This document shows, in pieces, positions 54,160 through 64,000 of a stretch of 64,000 bases of DNA. The position numbers were made by a program, and so were the translations under genes. The DNA lies in NCBI GenBank assembly GCA_028554795.2, contig CM068839.1, positions 46,531,440 to 46,595,439 of the forward strand, written 5' to 3'. The notes beneath the pieces were generated by a model. That model did not search any database, was not told where the DNA came from, and saw nothing but the letters and a program-made list of their open reading frames with translations. Each line of letters opens with the position of its first letter. The stretch's first letter is position 1. This stretch comes from Sinohyriopsis cumingii. Lineage: Eukaryota > Mollusca > Bivalvia > Unionida > Unionidae.

Positions 54160-55960
54160 TGTAGTCGTCTTAATTCTCACTAGGCATTATTGCCAATGAA
54201 ACTAGAGCAAGTAGGTAATGAAATAAAACTCCAGTGGCATTAGTGGAATTTATTAAATCCTCACTGGACTCAACAGTTTAGATTAAATTAACCCGAGTCC
54301 AATTAAAAAAACAGCCACAATGTATACCTTCTCAAGAAAACGTAAGGAATAGTCACAGGCCACGGCAGCATTGTGGCAACATGGTGGCAATAGCTGGATG
54401 ATTAAGTATTGATCAGCGACTCCTCTTCACTGCATTAACATGCGAAACAAACATCCGTTCTCTATAGGCAAGCCAGCATGAAGCATTCCGCTATCGAGAC
54501 GACAGTAATAAGGAAACCTGAAGAATATGAGTGTTTGAAGAATCCCTCTTCACTTTATTGATTTGAATGATCGTTTATGTAAACACTGTAATATGTCTCA
54601 CTTTAGCAAGTATAATTTTTCTTCAATTCAATCAAAACCTCAAAAGACGATTCTTTGGGACACAGGGCGAACAGGACTATGCGTTGAAGATCATAATCGC
54701 TTGTTTCTATTTTGTAGCCTACAGGCACCTCACAATGACTGCGTCTTCGAAAATCACGTACAATTGCCTTGTTGTTTTCTATAGCCATACAAGCGTGAAA
54801 ACCCTGTTACAATTTACACTTTCCATTGACGGCTATCAAATTTATTTCCACATCGTAACATACCTACAAGCAACTTAAATGACGTGCTGGACATTCTATT
54901 TATAATTTGTACTGCGTTAAACCGCAAAACACACACTTTTATATTAGCATTGGATACTCTTAAGAACGGTATTGTTTTAATATAAAGACGAACACTCAAG
55001 TGAAATATGGTAAATAATTTGAATTAAAGACGCTTTTGAACACGAAAGACATGCGCGTCTGGTCATTACCCAATACGGGCTTTTTTTTAATCGTGGGGGA
55101 CGGAATGGTGCCATTATTTAATTAAGCCCTCTGGTCTGGGATAACCTAATAATCTGACCGAAGGGTTAAGTGCACGAGTGGAACTAGAACCCAACACACA
55201 CTGATGCATTAAATTATTTAAATCCGTACCAGAGCATGAAGGTAAAGCAGGTGTCAACCGAAGCAGAATGTAGCGATAATGGCGATTGGTCGGTGACTAT
55301 GGCTTCACATCGAGACGCCTGTGTTTAGGCGGGTGGAAATTTTTCCACATCTAAGCCAATGTACGTTGTCCGAATGAGGCAAATAGGAAAAGAGACTCGG
55401 CAGACCAACCATGTATGCTCTGCACTCCCTGAAAACGCCAGCCAGTACTTGATCAGGTTCAGTTCAGTTTTACTGATGGACACTTGAAAAAGACAATAGC
55501 GTGCTAGCTACCTTTGCAATTGACCCAATGTTTAAGGTCGTATAATTTTCATACAATACTTAGTAAAAGTTTGAATTTTGTGTACAAAGTGTACATACAG
55601 TAGTCTAAACTTTACCAATGAGTAAAATCAAAATGACTTATTTAATATTGGTATGACTCATAGGTATTATGAGAGCAAAAAAATTGACGGTGGGTTCAAA
55701 ACGGATCAAATTAGGTTTTCAAGATAGAGATATTATCAAAAGAGGTTCCCTGCCTAATTGAGAACCAAAAGACATCCATTAATAAGAGGTGATGTTAGAA
55801 GCCATTATAAAAGCCATTTTTTCTGCCACTTATAAATTTTTAAAAGACATTCTGTGTTGTTTATTTTCTTGACGTTGGTATCACTTCAGTGACCGCTTAG
55901 TGGTTATCTAGGAAGAGTGTCTAAGTGTAATTTTTATGCCGTGCGTACGAGTCAGATTGT
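54160..55960. other. Unannotated stretch, part possibly retrotransposon 3' flank
   Basis: Overlapping short frames at 54563-54878 show no domain. 55080-55530 is GC-richer and could be dispersed-repeat sequence, but I cannot name it. Confidence 0.35.
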
Positions 55961-55968
55961 TTGAGTTT

Positions 55969-56822
55969 GTCGCATTAAGCAGCCGGTCCTGATGGTCTTG
56001 GGTTTAAGATCACCTTATATATTGTAAGGTTTGGGGTCAGAATTAAAGTCCTATATATTTAGGTGCCGCATTGTGCAGCCGGGCCTGATTATCATGGGTT
56101 TTCAGACCACCTTATAGAGATTAAATTTGGGGTCACATCATATTCCTTAGTTATTTAGGTGCCGAATTGTATGGCCGGGCCTGATGGTCCTGGGTTTTAG
56201 ACCATCCCATACTAGTTACGTTTTGAGATTTATTTGATTATGTGTCGCTTAGTGTGATTGTGTGTTGAATGAAATGTAGATGTTTGACTATCGAAAACCT
56301 GCGGTCACTGTTATAATAGGAAGATAGGTGTTATTATCCTAAATATCTTTTAATATTCTATTTGTGATGTTCTTAGGTTGATGTGTTTTGTTTACTATAT
56401 GTTTTTATATACAAGTTAAAGGGAGTTTGTTTTAAAAACTATAAATTAAAGGGTATTGGATGGGGGAAATTTAGATCTAGTAGTGTGGTGTTTAGTTTAG
56501 CCCAATGAGATTTGATATTATTGTTAGGGTTGATAGGACGGGTTTCTCTGCTGATTAATACGGTCTCTTACGACGTGTCAGAGGCACTCGTCTTCTAAGT
56601 TTATGTTTTGGGTGAGAATAATTTTAATTAATTAATTTAGTTTTAGATTTTGTGCGTTTGGGGGCCTTTTAGTTAGTAGGTATTAGATGGGGAGTTTGAC
56701 TTATTAGTATGTGTTTAAGTTCAACCATGATATTTAATATTATTGTTAGGACTAGGAAGATGGGTTTCTTCACTGAATATTCAAGTCTCTTGCGACGTGC
56801 CAAAGGCGCCCGTCTTCTAAGT
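55969..56822 (-). repeat. Tandem repeats in the 3' region of a LINE remnant
   Basis: There are two sets. Three ~96-bp units at 55969, 56063 and 56159 share gtgccgcattgtgcagccgg, then gcctgatggtc, then tgggttttagacca. Two ~227-bp units start near 56449 and 56677 and share gatattattgttagg, then gggtttct, then gacgtgtcagaggc, then cgtcttctaagt. They follow the coding remnant in minus-strand sense, where a 3' UTR would lie. Confidence 0.75.
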
Positions 56823-56989
56823 CAGGTAATTTTACGTGGGTAATTGAGTTTTAGATTTTTTCAGTTTTGGGCTATTTAGACGCCTCCCTTGTTCCCTATA
56901 TCAGTTAAGAATTATATTATGTTTAGATATGTACTACCTCTATTTGGGTTTATGTTTTTTAGGAAATCAGGTTAGGTCGGTGGTGATCC

Positions 56990-57470
56990 TATGCTATTTT
57001 GTTATTTCCTAAATCTTGATCTTTGTTTTCTATACTTTGTGCAGGTATTGAAGACAGTGTGTAGGTCTTCTGGGTATGGCCAATGTGGGCATTTGCCGTT
57101 GGAGTTTTCATTACTTGCCAGATGTTTACCAAAGCTGTCGGCTGGTCTGGTTTAGCCTAATATGATCCTTTTGACAATCTTTCGGTCTTGACTTATGACT
57201 GATTTGGGAGGCTTGATGGTTCTTGACATTTTGCCTTTTAAAATGAATAAGGTGCGTCCTGTTTTGCAATTCTCCCAAAATTCATGCCATTTACTATCGA
57301 TCTTTTCTCTGACAATGTCATCAAGTTCTTTGACGCTGTACATTAGTGGTATTGAGTCTAGGTCGTTTAGATGTTGTTTAGCAATTTGATCAGCTTTGTC
57401 GTTACCTGCCAATCAAATTTGGGAGGAAACCTCCTGAATTCTATAGTCTGATAATGAAGTGTAAGTTGCT
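56990..57470 (-). pseudogene. Non-LTR retrotransposon ORF2 3' end: RNase H and C-terminal knuckle
   Basis: The open frame 57152-57412 starts AGNDKADQIAKQHLND, the last conserved block of LINE-encoded RNase H, where GN..AD carries the final catalytic Asp. It continues with KELDDIVREKIDSKWHEFW, a linker typical of these polyproteins, and ends shortly after RKIVKRIILG. About 30 bp on, in another frame, the reading KCPHWPYPEDLHTVFNTC resembles the terminal Cys/His knuckle, with a Trp where a Cys is expected. So the copy is frameshifted near 57150. Upstream, the expected P-S-H-V-G lead-in is eroded, and the reverse transcriptase is absent, being cut off by a (TA)n(TG)n tract. RNase H-bearing clades (I, Nimb, Jockey-like) are the candidates. 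It is probably the source of the tandem 3' repeats. Confidence 0.75.
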
Positions 57471-57515
57471 TAATTATATATTTGGTTTCTTTAAGGAAAT
57501 TTTCTCTCGTGATAG

Positions 57516-57623
<108 letters not shown>

Positions 57624-57628
57624 CAAAT

Positions 57629-57960
57629 TTATTCGACTATTTCATGGACAAAATTCTCAACCGCATTTTCGTTCGAACAAATACCAAATACTATCTCAGC
57701 ATAGGAATTGTAATGTCTTAAATGAGAGTGTTGACCTTCAGTGTTGACTCTGTTACTCATCTGTCTACCTCTTGTTTCTCTTTTGGTGCTTCCAGTACCC
57801 TTGATTACGTGCTCACCTGTCACTTCCGGATCCGTCCTTCCCACCCTTCCGGTATTCTCTTCCACGTTTCCTTCCACGCAAACTGCTGCTGTCACAATAA
57901 AACTCCCACGTGCTCTCAACGTGTCTTTCTACTCTCCGAGAAATAGCCACACTCTCGCAG
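57629..57960 (-). other. GC-richer block open in several frames, unidentified
   Basis: A 96-codon minus-strand frame (57629-57919) reads like normal-composition protein (GNVEENTGRVGRTDPEVTGE, then STKRETRGRQMSN). Two plus-strand frames also stay open. Composition differs sharply from the AT-rich surroundings. It may be a coding piece of a mobile element upstream of the LINE tail, or an exon. I do not recognise a family. Confidence 0.3.
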
Positions 57961-57969
57961 ACCTTTCAT

Positions 57970-59190
57970 CAGATTAGTGGCGAATAAATTCTCAGGTCAA
58001 CTCACGCACTCACATCTAAATATAATATGCACGCTTTGTTCTCTAATAATTGTACTATTACAATAACACTATTATCAACGACTTCTGATGCATACATGCA
58101 CATCCCTAATCGTTAGCTTCGAGATGTAGAGAACTATCATAATCAACAGCAATCGTATTCATTTCCTATCCTACGAATTATAAAATACATATACAAATAT
58201 ACAAATACCTAATTATATGTACAAAGGTCCAGCAATGACTAATTCTGCATGATTCCTAATCTATGTATTCATATAATTATAAAGCAAGTACTAACGCATT
58301 CACTAATACGATCAGTCATTTAGTACTACGCAACATAGTAAATTACACAATCCAACAATATACATATGTTAATCTTGCGCATTAATGATTCGCTATACGC
58401 TACGTTAGGATTTGTTGATAATTCAACTATACATGGATGATTCCAGTTCTGATAAATGTACATAATAATGGATCAGTCTTACAACATCTAGTAATGAAAG
58501 TAAGACAAACTCGGACGAAGATATATTACCTCAAGAAGCCTTCGTTCGCATTCCAAAAATAGAATTTCACTAGAATTCCTTCCCGTCTTTTAACGAGCGC
58601 ACAACTTCGGCAAGTCGAAATACATCCTAATGCCTCCCAACGTATTTACGATCCATATCTGGTGAGGTTACCGACGGGAAAATGGACTTAGTCCAGACAA
58701 TTGTTTTATTGAGAATCTGCCCTTGATTTGAATCTCTCAAAGATGATTTATTTCCTCACAATGTATCCTTTTTACAACCCCTTTGGGATCTTAACGCTGG
58801 AAACCGAAAAATGCTCTTACTATGTCATACAAAACATCGTGAAGGATTAATGGCTCATGTTAAACGTACAAGAGGCATTGATAAAGTTTAGTATATTAAA
58901 GCTCTGTATGTTCCATGTATACATCTGTAAGCGATCGGTGTACTGTAGGTACAGGTGTAGATAATGTATAGAATGTTATTTTATCCATGTATCGGCATTA
59001 CATGTATTACCATTCATACAGTGCATCACATGTATATGCAAAATCTTTCGTCCGTACAAATGTATGAAACTAACGTGACTGTACAAATACGTGGCACATA
59101 CTAGAAACAACAAGAACTGCACGTATAATTATATGGCATGTAGCAATTCCTGTAGTCAGAACATGTAATATACAACCTAATAATAAACTG
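57970..59190. other. AT-rich stretch, no gene seen
   Basis: No frame of note and no repeat with a clear period. Confidence 0.4.
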
Positions 59191-59194
59191 AACC

Positions 59195-59515
59195 TACACT
59201 GTATGTGTGTAATAATCACTTTAGTGTGTGTATGTGTCATGCTCACTTTTGTGTATGTGAGTAATAATCACTTTAGTGTGTGTATGTGTGTAAAAATCAC
59301 TTGTGAGTGTGTGTGTGTGTGTGTGTAATACTTTTGTGTGTGTATGTGAGTAATAATCACTTTAGTGTGTGTGTAATAATCACTTGTGTGTGTGTAATAA
59401 TCACTTCAGTGTGTGTGTTATAATCACTTTAGTGTGTGTATGTGTGTAATAATCACTTGTGTATGTGTGTTATAATCATTTTAGTGTGTGTATGTGTGTA
59501 ATAATCACTTTAGTT
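59195..59515. repeat. ~29-bp TG-rich minisatellite, ~11 copies
   Basis: Unit taataatcactttagtgtgtg plus tatgtgtg, with variable TG length between copies. Confidence 0.85.
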
Positions 59516-59519
59516 CATG

Positions 59520-60385
59520 ATTTGCATGTAAAGTTCATTAAATGTTCCTGCAACAAAGTAAACACAAAAAGCAAGAGAAGTGTCTTAACTTCGTGACATA
59601 AACACATCCTTTTTTAGCAAATGTAAGTAAGCCAGCTGAAAAACATAACTCATTTGTGAGTTTGCAATCCTATTGGATAAACGAGGTATTTCACTGAATC
59701 AGGGCAAAATTGGGAGATAAATTAGGTTTATTGCAGACCGAGTCGTTGTATTTTTTTTGTTCCTTAATGTATAGCAGAAAAGCCGAGATAGAAATAACTA
59801 CAAAAAGTGAAACAAACAGAACAACTTTTGGTTCTTTACTAATTGAAAATTACAAATGAAGAAGTTCTTGTGGAGACAGAGAATAGTTATACATGGTGCT
59901 GTATATTCCGTTTTATTTGTGGCGAGTCTGCGAAAAGTATATGATCCAATTTTTTAAAAAAGACTGAATAATTAATACTTTAGTTATTAAAATAATTAGT
60001 CCGTACATTAACTATACATACAATTGGTTACTAATAACTGATCAAACTAACTATAATGTCGCCGTAAGCTAGAATACCAAAAGTTGACCGTAAGTGTCGC
60101 AGGGTTCATTCAGAGAAAATGATTCCACCTATGAGAATTAAGACTTACACAAGGAGAAAATGATCAATTCAATTCATGCGGTAAGAAAGCCATTATCATT
60201 AGAAGATTCAGCAATAAGTATGAGGTTTCTTAAATTTCGAAAGGTTCGCTTGTATTTTCACCTTCATTTTGATCAGAATAAAACTGTAGATCAGAGACAA
60301 TATTGCGGTATTTCTGGAGGCAGAAGATCATTCACTATACATCTTGAGGAGAAGAAACAAATATAATAAGATGAAGAAAAACCAA
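59520..60385. other. AT-rich stretch, no gene seen
   Basis: Frame 60160-60366 (plus, 68 codons) has no recognised domain. Confidence 0.4.
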
Positions 60386-60394
60386 ACGAATTGT

Positions 60395-60468
60395 ATTAAT
60401 AACGGATTGTATTCATAACGGATTAATGAATAACGGATTGTATTCATAACGGATTAATGAATAAAACT
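60395..60468. repeat. ~34-bp tandem duplication
   Basis: ataacggattgtattcataa plus cggattaatga occurs twice, preceded by a partial copy. 60470-61375 is unannotated. Confidence 0.8.
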
Positions 60469-61378
60469 GATTTATTGTGAAGAAAACAAAGTCCTATAAA
60501 GACAAGATTTTACTTGTGCTACACAAAATGTTGTTCTGTATTCATGTTCCTGGTCCAGATTCAATTCAGTCGCGAACATCATACATATGGTCTCATTAAT
60601 ATATTGACTCAGTTCAATTACAATTCTATAATTTAGAAGCCTTTGAAAACATGGTTCATGTGCCAATCTTCAAAGGTGATTTACATATTTGCGCCTATAA
60701 GACGGAGGACCCTTTCAACAGATTTTAAACTATGCTGTTATCATTACATTGAATAAAGGTAATCAAGTACTGGAACCCGTGGGCTCTTACTCTTACTGTA
60801 CAGCAGGCATTGATACAGGTTCATTTATGATGCTGATACGCCATGTTTCATTTAGTTCAATCCCAGGTCTACTAACTGAAGTATTGCTAGTCCGTATTTC
60901 CATGTTTGTTTGTTTTTAATTGGCAAATAATCTAAGACTGGCATACAAACGTAAAAGGTTTACTGGTGGCGTCCTAGTCTTCCGCTCTCAGGCACTGGAT
61001 TTGATCAGATACTATGTGAAACCAGCAAATTAAAATGCAGAAGATGGGTCGCTAATTACATGTCTTGACAGTCGTGTCAATCCTATTCAAATAGAACATC
61101 TATTGTATTTTTACTGATGTACAAAACAGCGAATTCTGACCCTACAAAGCGTTGTATCCTGTCACACGCGTTATTGCATGCGACACATTATACTAGCTTA
61201 AACTGCGTGCATGCACGCTTTTAACGTGTCCAATGTGTTTTAACATTGACGTTTCGACATAGCAGCATTAAAAATACCCAAGTAAGTATATATGCAAAGT
61301 TTCAAGTTATTCTTATTTCCAGATAAAGAGAAATAGCTAAAACAAAACAGGGAGGTTAACTAGAAGTTCAATCCTTTA

Positions 61379-61430
61379 ACTACTACTACTACTACTGATA
61401 ATAATAATAATAGTAATAATAATAATAATG
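61379..61430. repeat. (ACT)n/(ATA)n trinucleotide tract
   Basis: Five to six act units followed by about ten ata/taa units. Confidence 0.9.
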
Positions 61431-61567
61431 AAATAATATATTTGTGTTGTATGCTATCCCGAATAATATAAACTTAAACATACAAAAGCAACGTATAGGT
61501 GCAATTAAAACTCTCTTTTATCACAGAAAACACACTCATATAGGCTAAGATATACACGTAGAAAAGT

Positions 61568-61785
61568 GACTAAATGGTTAGAGCGTCGGCCTCGGATGCG
61601 GGAGGTCGCGGTTTCAAAACCTGACAAAGTCATACCAAAGACTTATAACGGTGGTACTAAGCTCAGCATTAAGATGTCTGTGTTAGGCCTGGTTGACCTG
61701 GTGTCAGGATAATGTGACTGGGTGGGACATGATGCCACATATCCGCGGCCTGATACCCCAGTGCTAGACATTATTATAAACTGCA
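61568..61785 (+). mobile_element. tRNA-derived SINE, second family
   Basis: The head ctaaatggttagagcgtcgg plus cctcggatgcgggaggtcgc gives a box A-like start and a box B-like ggtttcaaaacc. The body reads gtcataccaaagactta, then ctcagcattaag, then ataatgtgactgggtggg, then tgataccccagtgc. From memory this is a SINE type widespread in bivalves. It is diverged, no clear target duplication was found, and it is followed by an 11-G run and a different SINE. Confidence 0.78.
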
Positions 61786-61797
61786 CGGGGGGGGGGG

Positions 61798-62045
61798 ATG
61801 CTCCTAGTGGCCGAGTGGTCTAAAGCTCTCAGCGTTACAGATCACTGCTGTCTCGCCTCTGCGTCGGTTCGATTGTCGGAATCTAATAAGGTTGTTATGT
61901 GAGAAAGCTTGCCAGTAGCTTATCTTGGGTCAGTGGTTCTTTCTGAGTTTTTCCAAGATTCTTCCTCCACCATTTATACTGGCCACCATGTATGGCCTAG
62001 CTTGTGCTGAAAAATGGTGTTAACCTCTAAAACAACAACAACAAC
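61798..62045 (+). mobile_element. tRNA-derived SINE, same family as 16382-16638
   Basis: Box A tggccgagtggtctaaag near 61809, box B ggttcgattgt near 61865, and the body tatgtgagaaagcttgccag, then ttcttcctccaccat, then ttgtgctgaaaaatggtgtt, then an (AAC)n end. By eye about four-fifths identical to the copy at 16382. Possible imperfect target duplication aactgcac (just before the G run) and aactgtac (just after the tail), which would place the G run inside the inserted unit. Confidence 0.85.
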
Positions 62046-62066
62046 TGTACACTACAGATATGGTAG

Positions 62067-62085
62067 AGAGAGAGAGAGAGAGAGA
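62067..62085. repeat. (GA)n microsatellite
   Basis: Short GA tract. 62090-63195 is AT-rich with no gene seen; frame 62496-62732 (minus) has CPKCN at its start but no domain follows. Confidence 0.9.
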
Positions 62086-63198
62086 TACGTAGTCGCTCAC
62101 GCACACTTATTCTTGACGACCAGCCCAATAAGCCAATCGCCAATGATTAAGAATGGGATCGTCTGATATATGTAAAACAATGTGGAACATTCTCAATATC
62201 CATATAACACCTACACACATCATAGTACAAATATACGCAAGTTATTCTAGTTACAATAGCAGATAACAACATGCGATCTATAATTAAAATCTCTGCGCAC
62301 ATTTTCGACAGTTATATTTTTACTACTCTATAATAGCAACGCGAGGAAAAGAGTACTGACCGTGCGTGCCAAAATATATATTTTCGTAAATTATTTATAA
62401 TCGGACATTAAGAAAAACTAAAACCTAAGAAGCAAAGTTTGTTTTCATTGAATTTATAATTTTGTAACCCATGAAAGGGTACACATTATAAGCTACTAGA
62501 AGTGAATTAGCTTCGGGTCTTTATTCTTTCTATTCCTTTGAAGATAATTCATGCTATCCAGGTCAATTGTATGATCCACACGAAACGAGAAATATATAAT
62601 TTGATATGAAAGAAATACAGTCCTTCCTATAATGATGAATATATTACAGTCTACGAAGGGGAATGTTTCAAGAAGGGTAAATATAATTTGTAAATGTTTC
62701 CCATTAATGTTGTTACATTTTGGACATATCACCTAGGAGGAGTGGAGAGGCTCAGACACACTTTTGCAATCCTCACTGTAGCGTAGCCATTCTATGATCA
62801 AGATGAAACTGATTCCATAAATTATATGCAAACACCTAAACTTATATACCTGAAATAAGAGAGGAATGAAAACCAAATCAAGCGTACGAATGCAAACACC
62901 AATAAATAATTAGTATCGGTGGAAACATGAAAAGCCATGCTAGAAATGAGCCTAGTGGCATTACCATCGAGAACTGAGACTATAAGACATATGCATGACA
63001 CGAAATAAGTTTAAATAAATTATTCAAATATGGGGTAAAGTGAAATGTATCTAGTGGAAGGAGGTGGAGATAATCGTAGGGTTAATGTCTCAGAAGGATG
63101 ATTAAATAACACGAAGGTTTCGAATCCTGAGGAAGGACATAAGGTTGAAGGGATAGGTAGGATAGAATTAGACGCAGATAAATAGTATATGCCATAGG

Positions 63199-63199
<1 letters not shown>

Positions 63200-63257
<58 letters not shown>
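63200..63257. repeat. (TA)n microsatellite, 58 bp
   Basis: Uninterrupted TA. 63260-63740 shows no gene. Confidence 0.97.
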
Positions 63258-63258
<1 letters not shown>

Positions 63259-63754
63259 TATGAACAAAGTCAGGCGGATATGGACACGACTGCACTTAGT
63301 GAGATTGCATATAACGTCGATATCCATAAATATGACGTCATTGTCTTGAACTATTCTGCATGCTGGTTGGCAGCAACACCTCTTTTATAACAATGATGCT
63401 TTTATGCTGAAATGGAAAATTTCAAACCGCGTATAAACTATTCGGGAAGACAAAAGCTCTGTCAATGTTATCGTCCTTTTCGAACACGATATTCCTACTG
63501 AGAAATGAGAAATAGTTAATCAATAAGATGCGTAGGTGTGCGATAGGGAACTCCCATCCTCGAGATCAGTATTTAATAACAGCTAAGTGGCGAACCCTCG
63601 TTCCTGCTTATAAAATTGACTCTCTAGTGGGTTTTTTCTTTCCAAAACAAAGTTCATAGTATTTGTTCTAGGAAGAAACGTGCGAAGAAAATGATTGAAC
63701 AAACGGATGGGACCATATGGTTAGATTTACATTCTGGTAAATTTCGCGAAATTA

Positions 63755-63845
63755 CTAATAATAAAAATAATACTAATAATGAAGACTTTGTATAGTGCCT
63801 AATCGTTAGAAGCTCTAAGCACTTTACAACATTAGACAACACCTA
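63755..63845. repeat. Possible dispersed repeat with tatagtgcct...ctctaagcactttacaa
   Basis: An (AAT)-rich lead followed by this imperfect inverted pair resembles a widespread animal repeat whose usual wording is tatagcgcct and ctcaaagcgctttaca. This is recalled likeness only. The remainder to 64000 is unannotated. Confidence 0.35.
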
Positions 63846-64000
63846 TAAGATAAAAAACATAATGATATGATTACAAAAACAAACACCATGAAATTAGAAA
63901 ACATTAAAAAAAACATGCTGAGAATATTTAAGGTAGGAAACATTATTAGGTCTTTAAGTTTGTTCTTGCAGTCGAAATCAGTGAGTTTGGAGAGCCCTCT

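Noticed and set aside
61570-61625. Second tRNA-like gene
   Set aside because: It is the head of another SINE family, with a degraded B box and a SINE body downstream.

Overview
This is a stretch of eukaryotic nuclear DNA. It is AT-rich and holds very little protein-coding sequence. I see no intact host gene, rRNA gene, free-standing tRNA gene, CRISPR array or bacterial-style operon. Two tRNA-headed SINE families of a kind I associate with molluscs point to a mollusc, most likely a bivalve; these are one with a tail reading tactggccgccat...gctgaaaaatggcgttaa and one with a head reading agcgtcggcctcggatgc. Many minisatellites, long (TA)n tracts and a Polinton-like fossil fit that host. The host assignment is an inference.

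Layout. Positions 1 to about 9480 hold an old, heavily broken Polinton/Maverick-like (adintovirus-type) element that runs off the left edge. Most of its parts lie on the minus strand: a protein-primed type B DNA polymerase remnant (about 4740-8660), unassigned parts (2780-4730), a packaging-type ATPase remnant (about 1976-2650), a small basic protein (1588-1887) and degenerate tandem ~300-bp units (40-1045). A plus-strand zinc-knuckle remnant (8713-9220) diverges from the polymerase. Positions 9580-20160 are minisatellites (30, 31, 41, 23 and 40 bp units) separated by unannotated AT-rich DNA, with one SINE at 16382-16638 flanked by an 8-bp target duplication.

Positions 20650-26760 form a 29-bp satellite block. 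A segment of about 2.8 kb in it is present twice in tandem, almost base for base, and differs mainly in the length of two (TA)n tracts. Positions 27000-51000 are mostly unannotated AT-rich DNA with about fifteen more unrelated minisatellites, a 219-bp hAT-type MITE with a perfect 8-bp target duplication (37330-37548), and SINE pieces at 46709-46900 and 47230-47375. Positions 51680-53560 hold a 41-bp array that passes directly into a 66-bp array sharing part of the unit. Positions 55969-57470 hold the 3' end of a non-LTR retrotransposon on the minus strand (RNase H end plus a tandemly repeated 3' region). Positions 61568-62045 hold two different SINEs side by side.

No genes here work together as a living pathway. 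The largest open frames (up to 464 codons) lie in satellites whose unit lacks stops, and I do not read them as genes. Percentages and copy numbers are by eye.
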